DNA of 64,000 bases from Acidobacteriaceae bacterium (lineage in GTDB: Bacteria; Acidobacteriota; Terriglobia; Terriglobales; Acidobacteriaceae), in the NCBI GenBank assembly GCA_003134995.1, contig PLDC01000022.1:124001-188000 (forward strand), given 5' to 3'. Shown one piece after another: positions 1 to 9,993 of the stretch (positions are counted from its first letter, which is position 1; each line of letters starts with the position of its first letter). The position numbers were made by a program, and so were the translations under genes. The notes beneath the pieces are model-generated. The model made no database searches and was not told where the DNA came from. It was given only the letters and a program-made list of their open reading frames with translations.

Positions 1-114
1 GCAGTTGCAGGACATAGATGTGTACATCGCGACACGTTCGTTAGAAACTGCGCCTCTGCACAATGGGCGCTCGAAGCGGCTCTCGCGATGACAAGTCCCG
101 AGGAGGTTTTTGTT

Positions 115-654
115 TTGTCGACGGCACGTTTGTTTGCTCTCTTGCTCTTGATCGCTAACCACGCGGCGGCTCAGAATCACCTGCCCAACGACGTACCCCT
201 CGAATTGCACAACAAGCTCGAGCCAACCGGCGGCTTCACCCCAAATACGACTACGACAGCGCAACTGCCGGATGCGACGAGCCGCCAACGAGTCGTCGAC
301 AAGAAGTTTGTCGCGGTCATGGGCGCTCTGGGTGGCGCAGAGAGTCTGCGCTTCACTACGCGCAAACTCGTGCTCGATAATGAGTTCGCCGCCGGCGCTC
401 CATGGGTCACGCGCGTGCCCGAGAACCAGCACCTTGTCGCCAAGTACGGAGCGCTTTACGCGACTGAATTGGCCACGGTGTACGAACTCAAGAAGCCCCA
501 CTCGTGGCTTCCCGGAGATCGCGTAATCCGGAAACTCTGGTGGGCATATCCTGCGGCGATGGTGACAATCCACATTAAGAACGGTGTGGGCAATATTCGT
601 ACGCAAGGCCCCGGAGGCTGCGCTTCGGTGGAATGCGCGGAGCAAATGCAATAG
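115..654 (+). CDS. Secreted hypothetical protein
   Basis: Unrecognised protein of about 179 residues. An ATG at 88 opens the frame, but a consensus AGGAGG at 101-106 sits 8 nt before an in-frame TTG at 115, so TTG is the likely start. It gives a good signal peptide (STARLFALLLLIANHAAA, then Q). The mature part is soluble-looking, with two Cys near the C-terminus (GGCASVECAE), possibly a disulfide. No domain was recognised. It ends 39 nt before thiC on the same strand, but a TATAAT in that gap suggests separate transcription. Confidence 0.6.
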   Translation: MSTARLFALLLLIANHAAAQNHLPNDVPLELHNKLEPTGGFTPNTTTTAQLPDATSRQRVVDKKFVAVMGALGGAESLRFTTRKLVLDNEFAAGAPWVTRVPENQHLVAKYGALYATELATVYELKKPHSWLPGDRVIRKLWWAYPAAMVTIHIKNGVGNIRTQGPGGCASVECAEQMQ

Positions 655-2172
<1,518 letters not shown>

Positions 2173-2489
2173 CCAGGCATTCTTTGTCTGTCCGAGCGCT
2201 TTCCACTGGCGAGCCCTCAGGGGCTGAATCCCACATCTTTGCGGATGCCTAGCGGCACGGCTGGAAGAGGCGCCCTTCCCGATCCGACTACGCCGCAACG
2301 GGTCGTGCGCCTGTCTCGCCGAAAAATTTATTTCGAACCCTACGGCTGGTTCCTGCCAACTCCGTGATTCCAGAGATTTTGCAAAATGGGGGGAGGGGGG
2401 ACCCATGATTTTGGCTACCTGACGTGCAAACTACCGCACACCTCGCCGGAAATTCCCCGCAAAAAATAGATGTCAAAGAGCTTAAAACA
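2173..2489. other. Gene-poor stretch with G-run and AT-rich tail
   Basis: No credible gene seen. The stretch holds a G-rich run (about 2387-2400) followed by an AT-rich tail (2460-2515) containing AATTGAAAGACTTAGGA. The tail loosely resembles the AT-rich island near 42050, which contains GATTACAAAGGACTTA. It may be a degenerate copy of a dispersed non-coding element. Confidence 0.3.
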
Positions 2490-2687
2490 CTAAGTTATTT
2501 GAATTGAAAGACTTAGGACGGGACTCATCGCGCCTTGCGCGGCAGTCACGGCCTCGAACATCATTGCGCAATTTCGGGGCGGTGCGCAAGGCAACCAACC
2601 AATCCAATCGTCGGGAGAGTACACAAAGCCCTCTGTTCGGAAGGCAATCCAGTTGCCGCTAGAGTCGAAAAGGTTCTGCACGTACAT
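2490..2687 (-). pseudogene. Possible remnant of a beta-flap repeat protein
   Basis: The frame reads MYVQNLFDSSGNWIAFR and then VYSPDDWIGWLP. The repeated pattern of aromatic, G/D-N-W-I and a short strand resembles small '4-fold beta flap' proteins, where such units recur. Here the repeat stops after about two units and the remaining 30 residues look unrelated (PVLSLSIQIT end). This is best read as a truncated or frameshifted relic. No good ribosome site was seen. Low certainty; it could be chance. Confidence 0.25.
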
Positions 2688-2826
2688 GGCTGCACCCATC
2701 GGCCAAAGCCGTACGGACATTATCGCACCACGGGGCAAGCTTATATAAAGAAAGGCGCTGAAGAGCGCCCTTGGGTAGATACAAGAATAGCTGCAGCGGC
2801 GAAGGCCGCCTACGAATGGCCAAAAA

Positions 2827-3048
2827 TTACGCTACGTGAAATTGCTGCCGATACTGCCGCTCAATCGTTTGCATCTGGTCTTTGAGCCGCAGCTTCAGCT
2901 TCTTCAGGCGGACTTCCTCAAGTTTTTCGTCTTCGCTGAGATAACGTTTTTGGGTGAGAGAATCAAGGCGAGTGGAATATTGCATATGCTCCTGAGCCAG
3001 CTTGCGGAACTCATCATGGTTGCTCAGAGCGTCATTCGAAGTCAGCAT
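2827..3048 (-). CDS. DUF465/YdcH-type small helical protein
   Basis: A 73-residue, highly charged, all-helical protein (HDEFRKLAQEHMQYSTRLDSL, then YLSEDEKLEEVRLKKLKLRLKDQM). This is the short coiled-coil pattern of the DUF465/YdcH family, whose function is unknown. A longer frame begins at 3075, but a GGAGG lies 10 nt before ATG 3048, so MLTSNDALSN is taken as the N-terminus. The gene stands alone, convergent with thiC and divergent from the acyl-CoA dehydrogenase gene. Confidence 0.8.
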   Translation of the reverse strand: MLTSNDALSNHDEFRKLAQEHMQYSTRLDSLTQKRYLSEDEKLEEVRLKKLKLRLKDQMQTIERQYRQQFHVA

Positions 3049-3311
3049 CCAGGCAGACCTCCAATAGGGGATCACTAAGCCCCAAACTTACCACAGCCTC
3101 AAAAAGGGTTCAATGCCAAATTCTGGTGCAGTCTCGTTGTGAGATGGGGCGCCGTTTGCGTCGGCGCTTCCTGTAATTCTCTTAATCCTCTGTATCTGTA
3201 AGATAATGAAGACGCCTCTACCCTATCATTCCTGCTGCAGCCGAATTAGAATGGTAGGTTCTCTCCAGTTTTCCGCGCATTCTGCGATTCTTACTGAGAA
3301 GGATTTAAGAC

Positions 3312-5111
3312 ATGGCCACTACTACTGCGGTTCCCAAGACCAGAATTTCTGGCGGCAGCTTTCTGCTGGAAGAGCGCCGTCCGGATGAAATCTTCACGCC
3401 CGAAGACTTTACGGAGCAGCAACAGCTGATCGGGCAGACCGCGGAAGAATTCACCGTCAACGAAATTCTGCCGAACATCGAGAAGATGGAGCACAAGGAT
3501 TTTTCCATCTCGCGCGATCTGGTGAAGAAGGCCGGCGACCTGGGCCTGTCTGGGGTTGAGGTCCCCGAAGCCTACGGTGGCCTCGAAATGGACAAAGTGA
3601 CTGCGGCGGTGATCGCCGACCACATCGCGCAATACGCGGGCTTCGCCACCACATGGGGCGCGCATAGCGGCATTGGCTTGCTGCCGCTGGTTTACTTTGG
3701 CACGGAAGAGCAGAAGCAGAAATATTTGCCGCGCCTGGCTGCCGGCGAAATTGTCGGCGCATATGCGTTGTCGGAAGCGTCGTCCGGTTCTGACGCTTTG
3801 AACTGCCGCGCCCGCGCGCAGCTCTCAGCCGATGGCAAGCATTACATTCTCAACGGCGAAAAGATGTGGATTACCAACGCCGGCTTCGCTGACCTGTTCA
3901 CCGTTTTCGCAAAAATCGACGGGGAAAAGTTCACTGCTTTTCTGGTCGAGCGGGATTTCCCTGGATTCTCCATCGGCGCGGAGGAGCACAAGCTGGGCAT
4001 TCGCGGATCTTCGACCTGTCCTATTATTTTGAACGACTGCAAGGTGCCTGCGGAAAACTTGCTGGGCGACATCGGCAAAGGGCACATCATCGCCTTCAAC
4101 ATTTTGAATATCGGCCGCTTCAAGTTGGGCGCCATGTGCGTGGGCGGAGGCCGCGTTTCGCTCGCACACGCCATCGCCTACGCCAAGCAGCGCAAGGCTT
4201 TCAGCAAAGTAATCGCCGACTTTGGCCTGGTGCGCGAAAAAATCGCCAACATGGCTACGCTGCTCTACGTCGGCGAATCGCTCGTCTATCGCACGGTCGG
4301 CATGATGGACGGCGCGCTCGGCGAGGTCGATAAATCCAGCGCGGACGCGATGAAGGAAACTCGCAAAGCCATCGAGGAATATGCGGTGGAGTGTTCGATC
4401 ATTAAAGTTTGGGCCTCAGAGATGGTCGATTACGTGGTCGATGAGACGATGCAGATCTTTGGCGGCTACGGCTTTGTCGAGGAGTATCCGGCCGAGCGCG
4501 CTTATCGCGATGCCCGCATCAACCGCATCTTCGAAGGCACCAACGAAATCAATCGCCTCATCATTACCGGATTTTTGCTGAAGCGCGCCATGAGCGGGCA
4601 ATTGCCGCTGATGCCCGCCATCAAGAAACTGATGGACGAAGTGCTCTCTGGTCCTTCGATGGGCGAGGAACTTGAGGGTCCGCTCGCCGAAGAACGCAAA
4701 CTCGTCGGGCAGGCGAAGAAACTCGGTCTGTTCGCCGCCGGAGCAGCGACGCAGAAATATATGCAGGCGATTCAGGATCAGCAGGAGATCATGGGCGCGA
4801 TCGCCGACATGACCATTGAAACTTATGCGATGGAATCGGCGGTGCTGCGCGCGCAGAAGATTGCGGAAACGAAAGGCGAAGCTGCCGCTGCTCTTCCGAT
4901 CGCGATGGCCCGCGTTTACCTCACGCAGGCGATGGAGAAGGTCGAGTCAGCCGCGAAGAAAGTCATCGCTGCTGTCGCCGATGGCGACATGCTGCGCACT
5001 CAGCTGGCGATTCTGCGGCGGCTGGCGAAGTACGAGCCGTTCAACACGATTGAACTGCGGCAGCAGATCGCGCAGAAGATGCTTGAGCGCGGGAAGTACA
5101 CGCTGGCTTAG
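3312..5111 (+). CDS. Acyl-CoA dehydrogenase, long type
   Basis: FAD enzyme for the first oxidation step of fatty-acid beta-oxidation. At 599 residues it is longer than short/medium-chain forms (about 380) and matches the VLCAD/FadE-like class, with an extra C-terminal helical domain after about residue 430. Visible motifs are YALSEASSGSDA (flavin/acyl loop), WITNAGFADLF, QIFGGYGFVEEYPAER and RIFEGTNEINR. The Glu of FEGTNE (E408) sits at the catalytic-base position. An AGAAGGA lies upstream of the ATG. No ETF or thiolase gene is adjacent, so the chain length handled is unknown. Confidence 0.92.
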   Translation: MATTTAVPKTRISGGSFLLEERRPDEIFTPEDFTEQQQLIGQTAEEFTVNEILPNIEKMEHKDFSISRDLVKKAGDLGLSGVEVPEAYGGLEMDKVTAAVIADHIAQYAGFATTWGAHSGIGLLPLVYFGTEEQKQKYLPRLAAGEIVGAYALSEASSGSDALNCRARAQLSADGKHYILNGEKMWITNAGFADLFTVFAKIDGEKFTAFLVERDFPGFSIGAEEHKLGIRGSSTCPIILNDCKVPAENLLGDIGKGHIIAFNILNIGRFKLGAMCVGGGRVSLAHAIAYAKQRKAFSKVIADFGLVREKIANMATLLYVGESLVYRTVGMMDGALGEVDKSSADAMKETRKAIEEYAVECSIIKVWASEMVDYVVDETMQIFGGYGFVEEYPAERAYRDARINRIFEGTNEINRLIITGFLLKRAMSGQLPLMPAIKKLMDEVLSGPSMGEELEGPLAEERKLVGQAKKLGLFAAGAATQKYMQAIQDQQEIMGAIADMTIETYAMESAVLRAQKIAETKGEAAAALPIAMARVYLTQAMEKVESAAKKVIAAVADGDMLRTQLAILRRLAKYEPFNTIELRQQIAQKMLERGKYTLA

Positions 5112-5141
5112 GGCAGCCGACTTTTGTCGAGGGATTCTGCG

Positions 5142-5321
5142 ATGCCAACTGTAAAAGCCGTCGACATGGCGAAGGAAGCTGGGATCGACCCGAAGCGATT
5201 CCGTCAGGCTTTGCGCGATGAACGCTTTTCTTGGCACGCGCACAACGAACGGTGGATAGTCAAAGCGGGAAGCGACGAGCACAAAGCGATGCAGTCGGTT
5301 TTGCACAAGATTTCGAGCTGA
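5142..5321 (+). CDS. Small HTH-like partner of HicB-like gene
   Basis: A 59-residue protein starting MPTVKAVDMAKEAGIDPKRF. ATG 5142 has a GAGGG 7 nt upstream. The N-terminal half (DMAKEAGIDPKRFRQALRDE) reads like a helix-turn-helix, and the tail (WHAHNERWIVKAGSDEHKAM) like a short wing. It is followed 14 nt later by a HicB-like gene and probably co-transcribed. It lacks the HicA pattern (GSHR dsRNA-binding His), so it is not an ordinary HicA toxin. The function is not known; DNA binding is inferred. Confidence 0.65.
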   Translation: MPTVKAVDMAKEAGIDPKRFRQALRDERFSWHAHNERWIVKAGSDEHKAMQSVLHKISS

Positions 5322-5335
5322 GAGAGTGCCAGGAC

Positions 5336-5515
5336 ATGCCGACACGTACGTTCACTGCAGTTCTACACAGAGAAGGCGACCTCTATGTTGCCAACTGCCC
5401 CGAAGCTGGCACGGTGAGCCAGGGAAATAGCGTAGAAAAAGCAGTCGCGAATCTAAAGGAAGCGACAGAGTTGTATGTGGAAGAGTTCCCTTCGAAGAAA
5501 GATCGTACGAGCTAA
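5336..5515 (+). CDS. HicB-like antitoxin-type protein
   Basis: A 59-residue protein with the degenerate RNase-H-like fold pattern of HicB: TFTAVLHREGDLYVANCPE, then GTVSQGNSVEKAVANLKEATELYVEE. There is no C-terminal DNA-binding domain, and its place may be taken by the HTH-like protein encoded just upstream. The start was chosen because homology begins at MPTRTF; a longer frame upstream overlaps the previous gene. Its last four bases overlap the stop of the convergent gene that follows. Whether it neutralises a toxin is not shown by the sequence. Confidence 0.75.
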   Translation: MPTRTFTAVLHREGDLYVANCPEAGTVSQGNSVEKAVANLKEATELYVEEFPSKKDRTS

Positions 5516-5766
5516 TTTTGTTTCTTCAACTCTTCCATCACGCTCTGAATTAATTCTTTCGCGTCGGTCAAGCTCTTCATGATGATCTGGATGTCCATCA
5601 CAGGCTTGCCCGGCCAGCGCTGGCTTTGGCAATAGACGCCGTGCTGGCCGACCAGCGCCATGGCATCGGTGATGGTGTCCATGGTCACGGCGAGGCGGCC
5701 GCGCGGTACGCCCATCATGGTCTCGTAATGTTCGAGTTCTTCCTGCTTTTCGTCGAATACCGGCAT
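5512..5766 (-). CDS. Conserved-looking hypothetical protein
   Basis: About 84 residues from ATG 5766 (MPVFDEKQEELEHYETMMG). The frame is open back to 5844, so the start is uncertain, and the ribosome site is weak. It is soluble and mixed alpha/beta, with VTMDTITDAMALVGQHGVYCQ in the middle and a helical, Lys-rich tail (VMEELKKQ). No family was recognised. Its stop overlaps the stop of the HicB-like gene by four bases, and a heptamer-repeat element lies just upstream. Confidence 0.6.
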   Translation of the reverse strand: MPVFDEKQEELEHYETMMGVPRGRLAVTMDTITDAMALVGQHGVYCQSQRWPGKPVMDIQIIMKSLTDAKELIQSVMEELKKQN

Positions 5767-5833
5767 CTCAAGATTGTAACTTGCGTGTTCGAGAGTGCAT
5801 AATTGCTTTCGGCGGACGAGTTCGCACGTCAAA

Positions 5834-5936
5834 GTAATCAGCAATTAGCAGTTAGCGAAAGACGATTCGATAGAGATCTCGTGAGACGAAAGTTGCTGAG
5901 TGCTAATTGCTAATTGCCAACTGCTAATCGCTAAAT
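5834..5936. repeat. Inverted pair of 7-bp repeat tracts (GCTAATT type)
   Basis: The left arm (5834-5861) runs in 7-bp steps GTAATCA, GCAATTA, GCAGTTA, GCGAAAG. The right arm (5895-5936) is GCTGAGT, GCTAATT, GCTAATT, GCCAACT, GCTAATC, GCTAAAT. The arms are partly complementary, so an imperfect hairpin with a core of about 33 nt can form. The element fills the gap between a minus-strand gene and the DUF2911 gene. Confidence 0.7.
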
Positions 5937-5955
5937 GCTTCTTCCCGGAGAAACC

Positions 5956-6483
5956 ATGCAAAAACGAATTGCCCTTCCCGCGCTTTTTATCCTCCTCACC
6001 ACCGCCGCGCTCGCCCAGATGGGCGGAAACAAACCCAGCCCGCCAGCTTCAACCACGTGCGATCTCGGGGGCGGCAAGACCATCAAGACCGACTACTCTA
6101 GCCCGCGCATGAAAGGCCGCAAAATTTATGGCGGGCTCGTGCCCTTTGGCGAGGTCTGGCGCACTGGCGCGAATGAGGCTACAACATTCGTTACCAGTTC
6201 CGACGTCGAAGTTGGCGGCAAGACTGTCCCCGCGGGCAGTTACACGATATTTACCGTCCCCAATGCCGACAAATGGACTCTGATCGTCAACAAGAAAACC
6301 GGCGAGTGGGGTATCCCGTATAAGTACGAGAGCGACGAACTTGCGCGTGTGGATATGAAGGTCTCAAAGCTTCCCGCGCCCGTCGAGAACTTCGCGATCA
6401 CCTACGACAAGTCGGCGGGCGGTTGCACGATGAAGATCGACTGGGAGACGACGCGCGCAACGGTGAACATTTCGGCGAAGTGA
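5956..6483 (+). CDS. Secreted DUF2911 protein
   Basis: A 175-residue exported protein. The signal peptide MQKRIALPALFILLTTAALAQ is followed by the DUF2911 core: DYSSPRMKGRKIYGGLVPFGEVWRTG, ANEATTFVTSSDVEVGG, VPAGSYTIFTVPN and WTLIVNKKTGEWG. GGAG lies 5 nt before ATG 5956; a GTG/ATG-free extension to 5935 is inside the repeat element. Members are periplasmic beta-sandwich proteins of unknown function, common in Acidobacteriota and Bacteroidota. It converges on the gcv operon, separated by two hairpins. Confidence 0.88.
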   Translation: MQKRIALPALFILLTTAALAQMGGNKPSPPASTTCDLGGGKTIKTDYSSPRMKGRKIYGGLVPFGEVWRTGANEATTFVTSSDVEVGGKTVPAGSYTIFTVPNADKWTLIVNKKTGEWGIPYKYESDELARVDMKVSKLPAPVENFAITYDKSAGGCTMKIDWETTRATVNISAK

Positions 6484-6516
6484 GAACGCGTAGTAAGAAG
6501 CGCAGCGGCATTTTGT

Positions 6517-6561
6517 AGCGCCGGCGTCCCGGCGCTGTCGTGGGAGCGTCCCGCTCCCACG
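6517..6561. terminator. Double hairpin between convergent genes
   Basis: Two adjacent perfect stems. AGCGCCGG / CCGGCGCT has a 4-nt loop (6517-6536), and CGTGGGAGC / GCTCCCACG has a 5-nt loop (6539-6561). They lie between the ends of the DUF2911 gene (+) and gcvPB (-), so they could end transcripts from both sides. No T-run follows, so the mechanism is uncertain; the pair may also be a dispersed repeat. Confidence 0.6.
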
Positions 6562-6573
6562 CTCGCTGCGAAA

Positions 6574-8064
6574 TTACACTGCAGGCTTCCACCGCAGCAC
6601 CGGCTTCCGCGCCGCCGCGGTTTCATCGAGGCGCGAAACCCGCGTGGAGTGCGGAGCGTCGAGCACGGTCTGCGCATCCTCTTCCACTTCTTCCGCAATC
6701 GACTTCATGGCATCGACGAACAAATCCATTTCTTCCTTCGACTCGCTCTCGGTAGGCTCGATCATCAGCGCGCCGGGCACGATCAGCGGAAACGCCGTCG
6801 TATACGGATGGAAGCCGTAGTCGATGAGGCGCTTGGCGATGTCCATGGTGCGGACGCCTTTTTTTGCCTGCAGCTTGTCGCTGAAAACAACTTCGTGCAT
6901 GGTCGGCGTGGAATATGGCAGATCGTAAGTGCCCTCGAGGCCTTTGCGAATGTAGTTCGCGTTCAGTACCGCGTCTTCTGTCGTTTGCCGCAGACCGTCC
7001 GGCCCGTTGGCCTGGATATAGGCGAGGGCGCGGACAAACATTCCGAAGTTGCCGTAGAACGCGCGCACCCGCCCCACTGACTGCGGGCGATCGTAATCGA
7101 AGCCCAGCGTGCCATCGGCCTTGGTGACGACCACTGGCGTGGGCAAAAACGGCTCAAGAATTTTCTTGATCGCTACTGGCCCCGATCCCGGCCCACCGCC
7201 GCCATGCGGAGTGGAGAAAGTCTTGTGCAAGTTCAAGTGCATCACGTCGACGCCGAAATCGCCGGGGCGCACCTTGCCCACCAGCGCGTTCATGTTCGCG
7301 CCGTCCATGTAAAGCAGGCCGCCCTTGGAGTGCAGGATGTCGGCAATCTTGTGAATCTGCTGCTCGAACACTCCCAGCGTGTTGGGATTTGTGAGCATCA
7401 GCGCGGCGACATCTTCATTCATCTGCGCTTCGAGCGCGGCGATATCGACCATGCCACGTGAGTCTGACTTCAGATTCTCAACCGCGTAGTCGACCATCGC
7501 TGCGGTCGCCGGATTCGTTCCGTGGGCGGAGTCCGGAATCAGAATCTTTTTTCGTGGACGTCCCTGCGCATGGTGATAGGCCCGCACCATGAGCAGCCCG
7601 GTCATCTCGCCGTGCGCGCCCGCCGCCGGCTGCATCGTGATCGCATCCATTCCGGTAATGTCGATCAGGCACTCGCTCAACGTTTTCAGAATGCGCAGTG
7701 CGCCTTGCGAAATCTTCTCTGGCTGGTAGGGATGCCCGTTCGCAATTCCCTCCACTCGCGCCACAGCTTCATTCACGCGCGGGTTGTACTTCATCGTGCA
7801 CGAGCCCAGCGGATACATACCGAGATCAATCGCATAGTTCCACGTGGAAAGCCGCGTGAAGTGGCGAATGATTTCGATCTCGCTCACTTCGGGCATGTTG
7901 CCTAAGTCTTTTCTCTCCGATGAACCGAGGAGCTTCGAGACATCCACTTCCGGAACGTCAAGCGGCGGTAACTTCCACGCAGCTTTACCCGGAGAAGATT
8001 TTTCGAAGATGAGTCCTTCGTTCTGATTGACGTGGCGCGTGGCTTTGCGAATCATGTTCTTCAT
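6574..8064 (-). CDS. gcvPB: Glycine dehydrogenase (decarboxylating) subunit 2
   Basis: PLP-containing half of the split P-protein. It decarboxylates glycine and passes the aminomethyl group to lipoyl-GcvH. The 496-residue protein contains the PLP-lysine motif [19 protein letters not shown] (K281), with the mobile His/Gly-rich loop after it. [10 protein letters not shown] and [11 protein letters not shown] are further typical blocks. The start ATG overlaps the gcvPA stop (ATGA), implying translational coupling and equal synthesis of the two subunits. It is the last gene of the gcvT-H-PA-PB operon. Confidence 0.96.
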   Translation of the reverse strand: MKNMIRKATRHVNQNEGLIFEKSSPGKAAWKLPPLDVPEVDVSKLLGSSERKDLGNMPEVSEIEIIRHFTRLSTWNYAIDLGMYPLGSCTMKYNPRVNEAVARVEGIANGHPYQPEKISQGALRILKTLSECLIDITGMDAITMQPAAGAHGEMTGLLMVRAYHHAQGRPRKKILIPDSAHGTNPATAAMVDYAVENLKSDSRGMVDIAALEAQMNEDVAALMLTNPNTLGVFEQQIHKIADILHSKGGLLYMDGANMNALVGKVRPGDFGVDVMHLNLHKTFSTPHGGGGPGSGPVAIKKILEPFLPTPVVVTKADGTLGFDYDRPQSVGRVRAFYGNFGMFVRALAYIQANGPDGLRQTTEDAVLNANYIRKGLEGTYDLPYSTPTMHEVVFSDKLQAKKGVRTMDIAKRLIDYGFHPYTTAFPLIVPGALMIEPTESESKEEMDLFVDAMKSIAEEVEEDAQTVLDAPHSTRVSRLDETAAARKPVLRWKPAV

Positions 8065-9449
8065 CGCGCCACCTCTACGACGCCAGCTTCCTCTTTCGCG
8101 GGTGCAGATGGCGCCGACCGCTTACTCTCAGCCACCAACCCGACAGCCGTATCGATCGCGCTGCGCGTAGTTAGTTCCGTGCAGCACCACAGCGCCGCGT
8201 TCCCCAACTCCGGATAGAACTTCTTCAGCGGCAAGCCTCCAACCACTTTGTGTTCGAGCAGCCGGTTGTTGATGGCACGAGGATCTTCGTCGGTCTGCAA
8301 CACGAACTCGTTGAAGCGAGGAGAGCCGGCAAACAGCAACTTGCCGTGCTTCGCGAACTGCGCCGCCGCATATGCCGTCTTCGCCAGATTCTGTTTGGCC
8401 AGTTCCTTCAATCCAACTTTGCCGTAAACGTTCATGAAAATGTTGACCATTAACGCGACCAGCGCCTGGTTGGTGCAGATATTCGATGTCGCCTTTTCGC
8501 GCCGGATGTGCTGCTCGCGCGTGGCCAGCGTGAGAACGAATCCACGCCTGCCCTGTTTGTCGACGGTCTGGCCGACTAGCCGGCCCGGCATCTGCCGCAC
8601 AAATTTCTCCCGCGTGGCGATCACTCCACAATAAGGACCGCCAAATCCCAGCGGCACGCCAAACGATTGCGCTTCCATGGCGATGACATCGGCCTTACGT
8701 GGCGGCTCAACAATTCCCAGCGATACTGCCTCGGCTATCGAAACTACTAACATCGCGCCGTGCTTGTGGGCGATCTCGGCAATTGCGGCTACATCTTCAA
8801 TCGTGCCAAAGAAATTCGGTGACTGGATCAGCACGCACGCTGTCTCTGGTGTGATCGACTTCTCCAGCTCGCTGAGGTTCACCCGCCCCTCGTCCGTGAA
8901 ACCCGCGACCGACAGCGGCATTCCTTGATGCGTCGCGTAGGTCGCGAGCACTTCGCGATACTCCGGATGCAGACTGCGCGCCACAACTACCGACCGTCGG
9001 CCCGTCAGCCGCACCGCCATCATTACCGCTTCAGCCGCGGCCGTTGAGCCGTCGTACATGGAAGCGTTCGCCACTTCCATACCCGTCAGCTCGCAGATCA
9101 TCGTCTGAAATTCAAAAATGGATTGCAGCGTGCCCTGAGAAATCTCCGCCTGGTAAGGCGTATAGGCGGTGAGAAATTCGCCGCGTGAGATCAGCGAATC
9201 AATAATGATGGGCCGATAATGGGCGTAAGCGCCCGCGCCCAGAAAACTGGTATAGCCCTCGCCGTTTTCGCGCGAACGCTCGCGGAAGTAGTCCACGATT
9301 TCCGACTCCGCCATCTGGCGCGGAACTTTGAGGTCGCGGCTCAGGCGATATTCCGCGGGAATGGGGGCAAATAATTCGTCGACCGAGCGCAAGCCAATGG
9401 CCTTCAGCATGGCTTCGCGGTCGGCGGGAGATTTCGGTAAATAGCGCAT
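8061..9449 (-). CDS. gcvPA: Glycine dehydrogenase (decarboxylating) subunit 1
   Basis: The 462-residue N-terminal half of the split glycine dehydrogenase. It pairs with GcvPB to form the active alpha2beta2 P-protein. Family blocks seen: [62 protein letters not shown] and [14 protein letters not shown]. It lacks the catalytic PLP-lysine motif, as expected. No clear ribosome site precedes ATG 9449. It lies 77 nt after gcvH and overlaps gcvPB by 4 nt. Confidence 0.96.
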   Translation of the reverse strand: MRYLPKSPADREAMLKAIGLRSVDELFAPIPAEYRLSRDLKVPRQMAESEIVDYFRERSRENGEGYTSFLGAGAYAHYRPIIIDSLISRGEFLTAYTPYQAEISQGTLQSIFEFQTMICELTGMEVANASMYDGSTAAAEAVMMAVRLTGRRSVVVARSLHPEYREVLATYATHQGMPLSVAGFTDEGRVNLSELEKSITPETACVLIQSPNFFGTIEDVAAIAEIAHKHGAMLVVSIAEAVSLGIVEPPRKADVIAMEAQSFGVPLGFGGPYCGVIATREKFVRQMPGRLVGQTVDKQGRRGFVLTLATREQHIRREKATSNICTNQALVALMVNIFMNVYGKVGLKELAKQNLAKTAYAAAQFAKHGKLLFAGSPRFNEFVLQTDEDPRAINNRLLEHKVVGGLPLKKFYPELGNAALWCCTELTTRSAIDTAVGLVAESKRSAPSAPAKEEAGVVEVAR

Positions 9450-9526
9450 AGGAAGTTGATTAGATGTAACTCGAGGTCGATTGGATTGTGAGGCCGCGCG
9501 CCAGTTCGCCGGGTCTACAAAACCGT

Positions 9527-9916
9527 TCAGTGGCCGGCTTCTTCCGCCACAAACTTCTCGTAATCAGCAGCGGAAAGCAGCGCATCCAATTCGCCCGGAT
9601 TCTTCAGCGTGATCTTCATCATCCACGAACCGTGCGGATCCTTATTCACATTCTCGGGCGAAGTAGCCAGATCGGCGTTCGTCTCGGTGACCGTGCCTGT
9701 GGCAGGAGCATACAAATCCGACACCGCCTTCACCGACTCAACCGTGCCAAACCCCTTGCCGGCCGCCAGTTCCGCGCCCACCTTGGGCAGTTCGACGAAT
9801 ACGATGTCCCCCAACGCTTCCTGCGCATGGTCGGTAATGCCGATAGCGGCAGTCGTTCCACTCGCTTGAATCCACTCGTGCGATTTGCTGTACTTGCGAT
9901 CTGTTGGATAGGCCAT
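9527..9916 (-). CDS. gcvH: Glycine cleavage system H protein
   Basis: A 129-residue lipoyl carrier that shuttles the aminomethyl group between P, T and L proteins. The lipoylated lysine is K63 in [15 protein letters not shown]. Other typical parts are [19 protein letters not shown] and [12 protein letters not shown]. An AGGAGGTG lies about 11 nt before the ATG and abuts a CTAGCTN heptamer tract, so part of the ribosome site comes from the repeat. No dihydrolipoamide dehydrogenase or lipoyl ligase gene is linked here. Confidence 0.96.
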   Translation of the reverse strand: MAYPTDRKYSKSHEWIQASGTTAAIGITDHAQEALGDIVFVELPKVGAELAAGKGFGTVESVKAVSDLYAPATGTVTETNADLATSPENVNKDPHGSWMMKITLKNPGELDALLSAADYEKFVAEEAGH

Positions 9917-9933
9917 GATTGCTTTTTCACCTC

Positions 9934-9954
9934 CTAGCTTCTAGCTACTAGCTC
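9934..9954. repeat. CTAGCTN heptamer tract
   Basis: Three 7-bp units in phase (CTAGCTT, CTAGCTA, CTAGCTC) in the gcvT-gcvH gap. It directly abuts the gcvH ribosome-binding site. A separate CCGCGTCCTCGG/CTGCGG element (about 9965-9995) lies between this tract and the gcvT stop. Confidence 0.6.
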
Positions 9955-9993
9955 CTGCGAATTCCTCCGCGTCCTCGGCGTCCGCTGCGGTTT

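Noticed and set aside
2535-2885. 116-codon frame downstream of thiC on the plus strand
   Set aside because: No family pattern; it overlaps a possible beta-flap relic and the DUF465 gene on the other strand.
5142-5321. Calling the first gene of the HicB-like pair a HicA toxin
   Set aside because: HicA's GSHR-type His motif and beta pattern are missing; the sequence looks like a helix-turn-helix.
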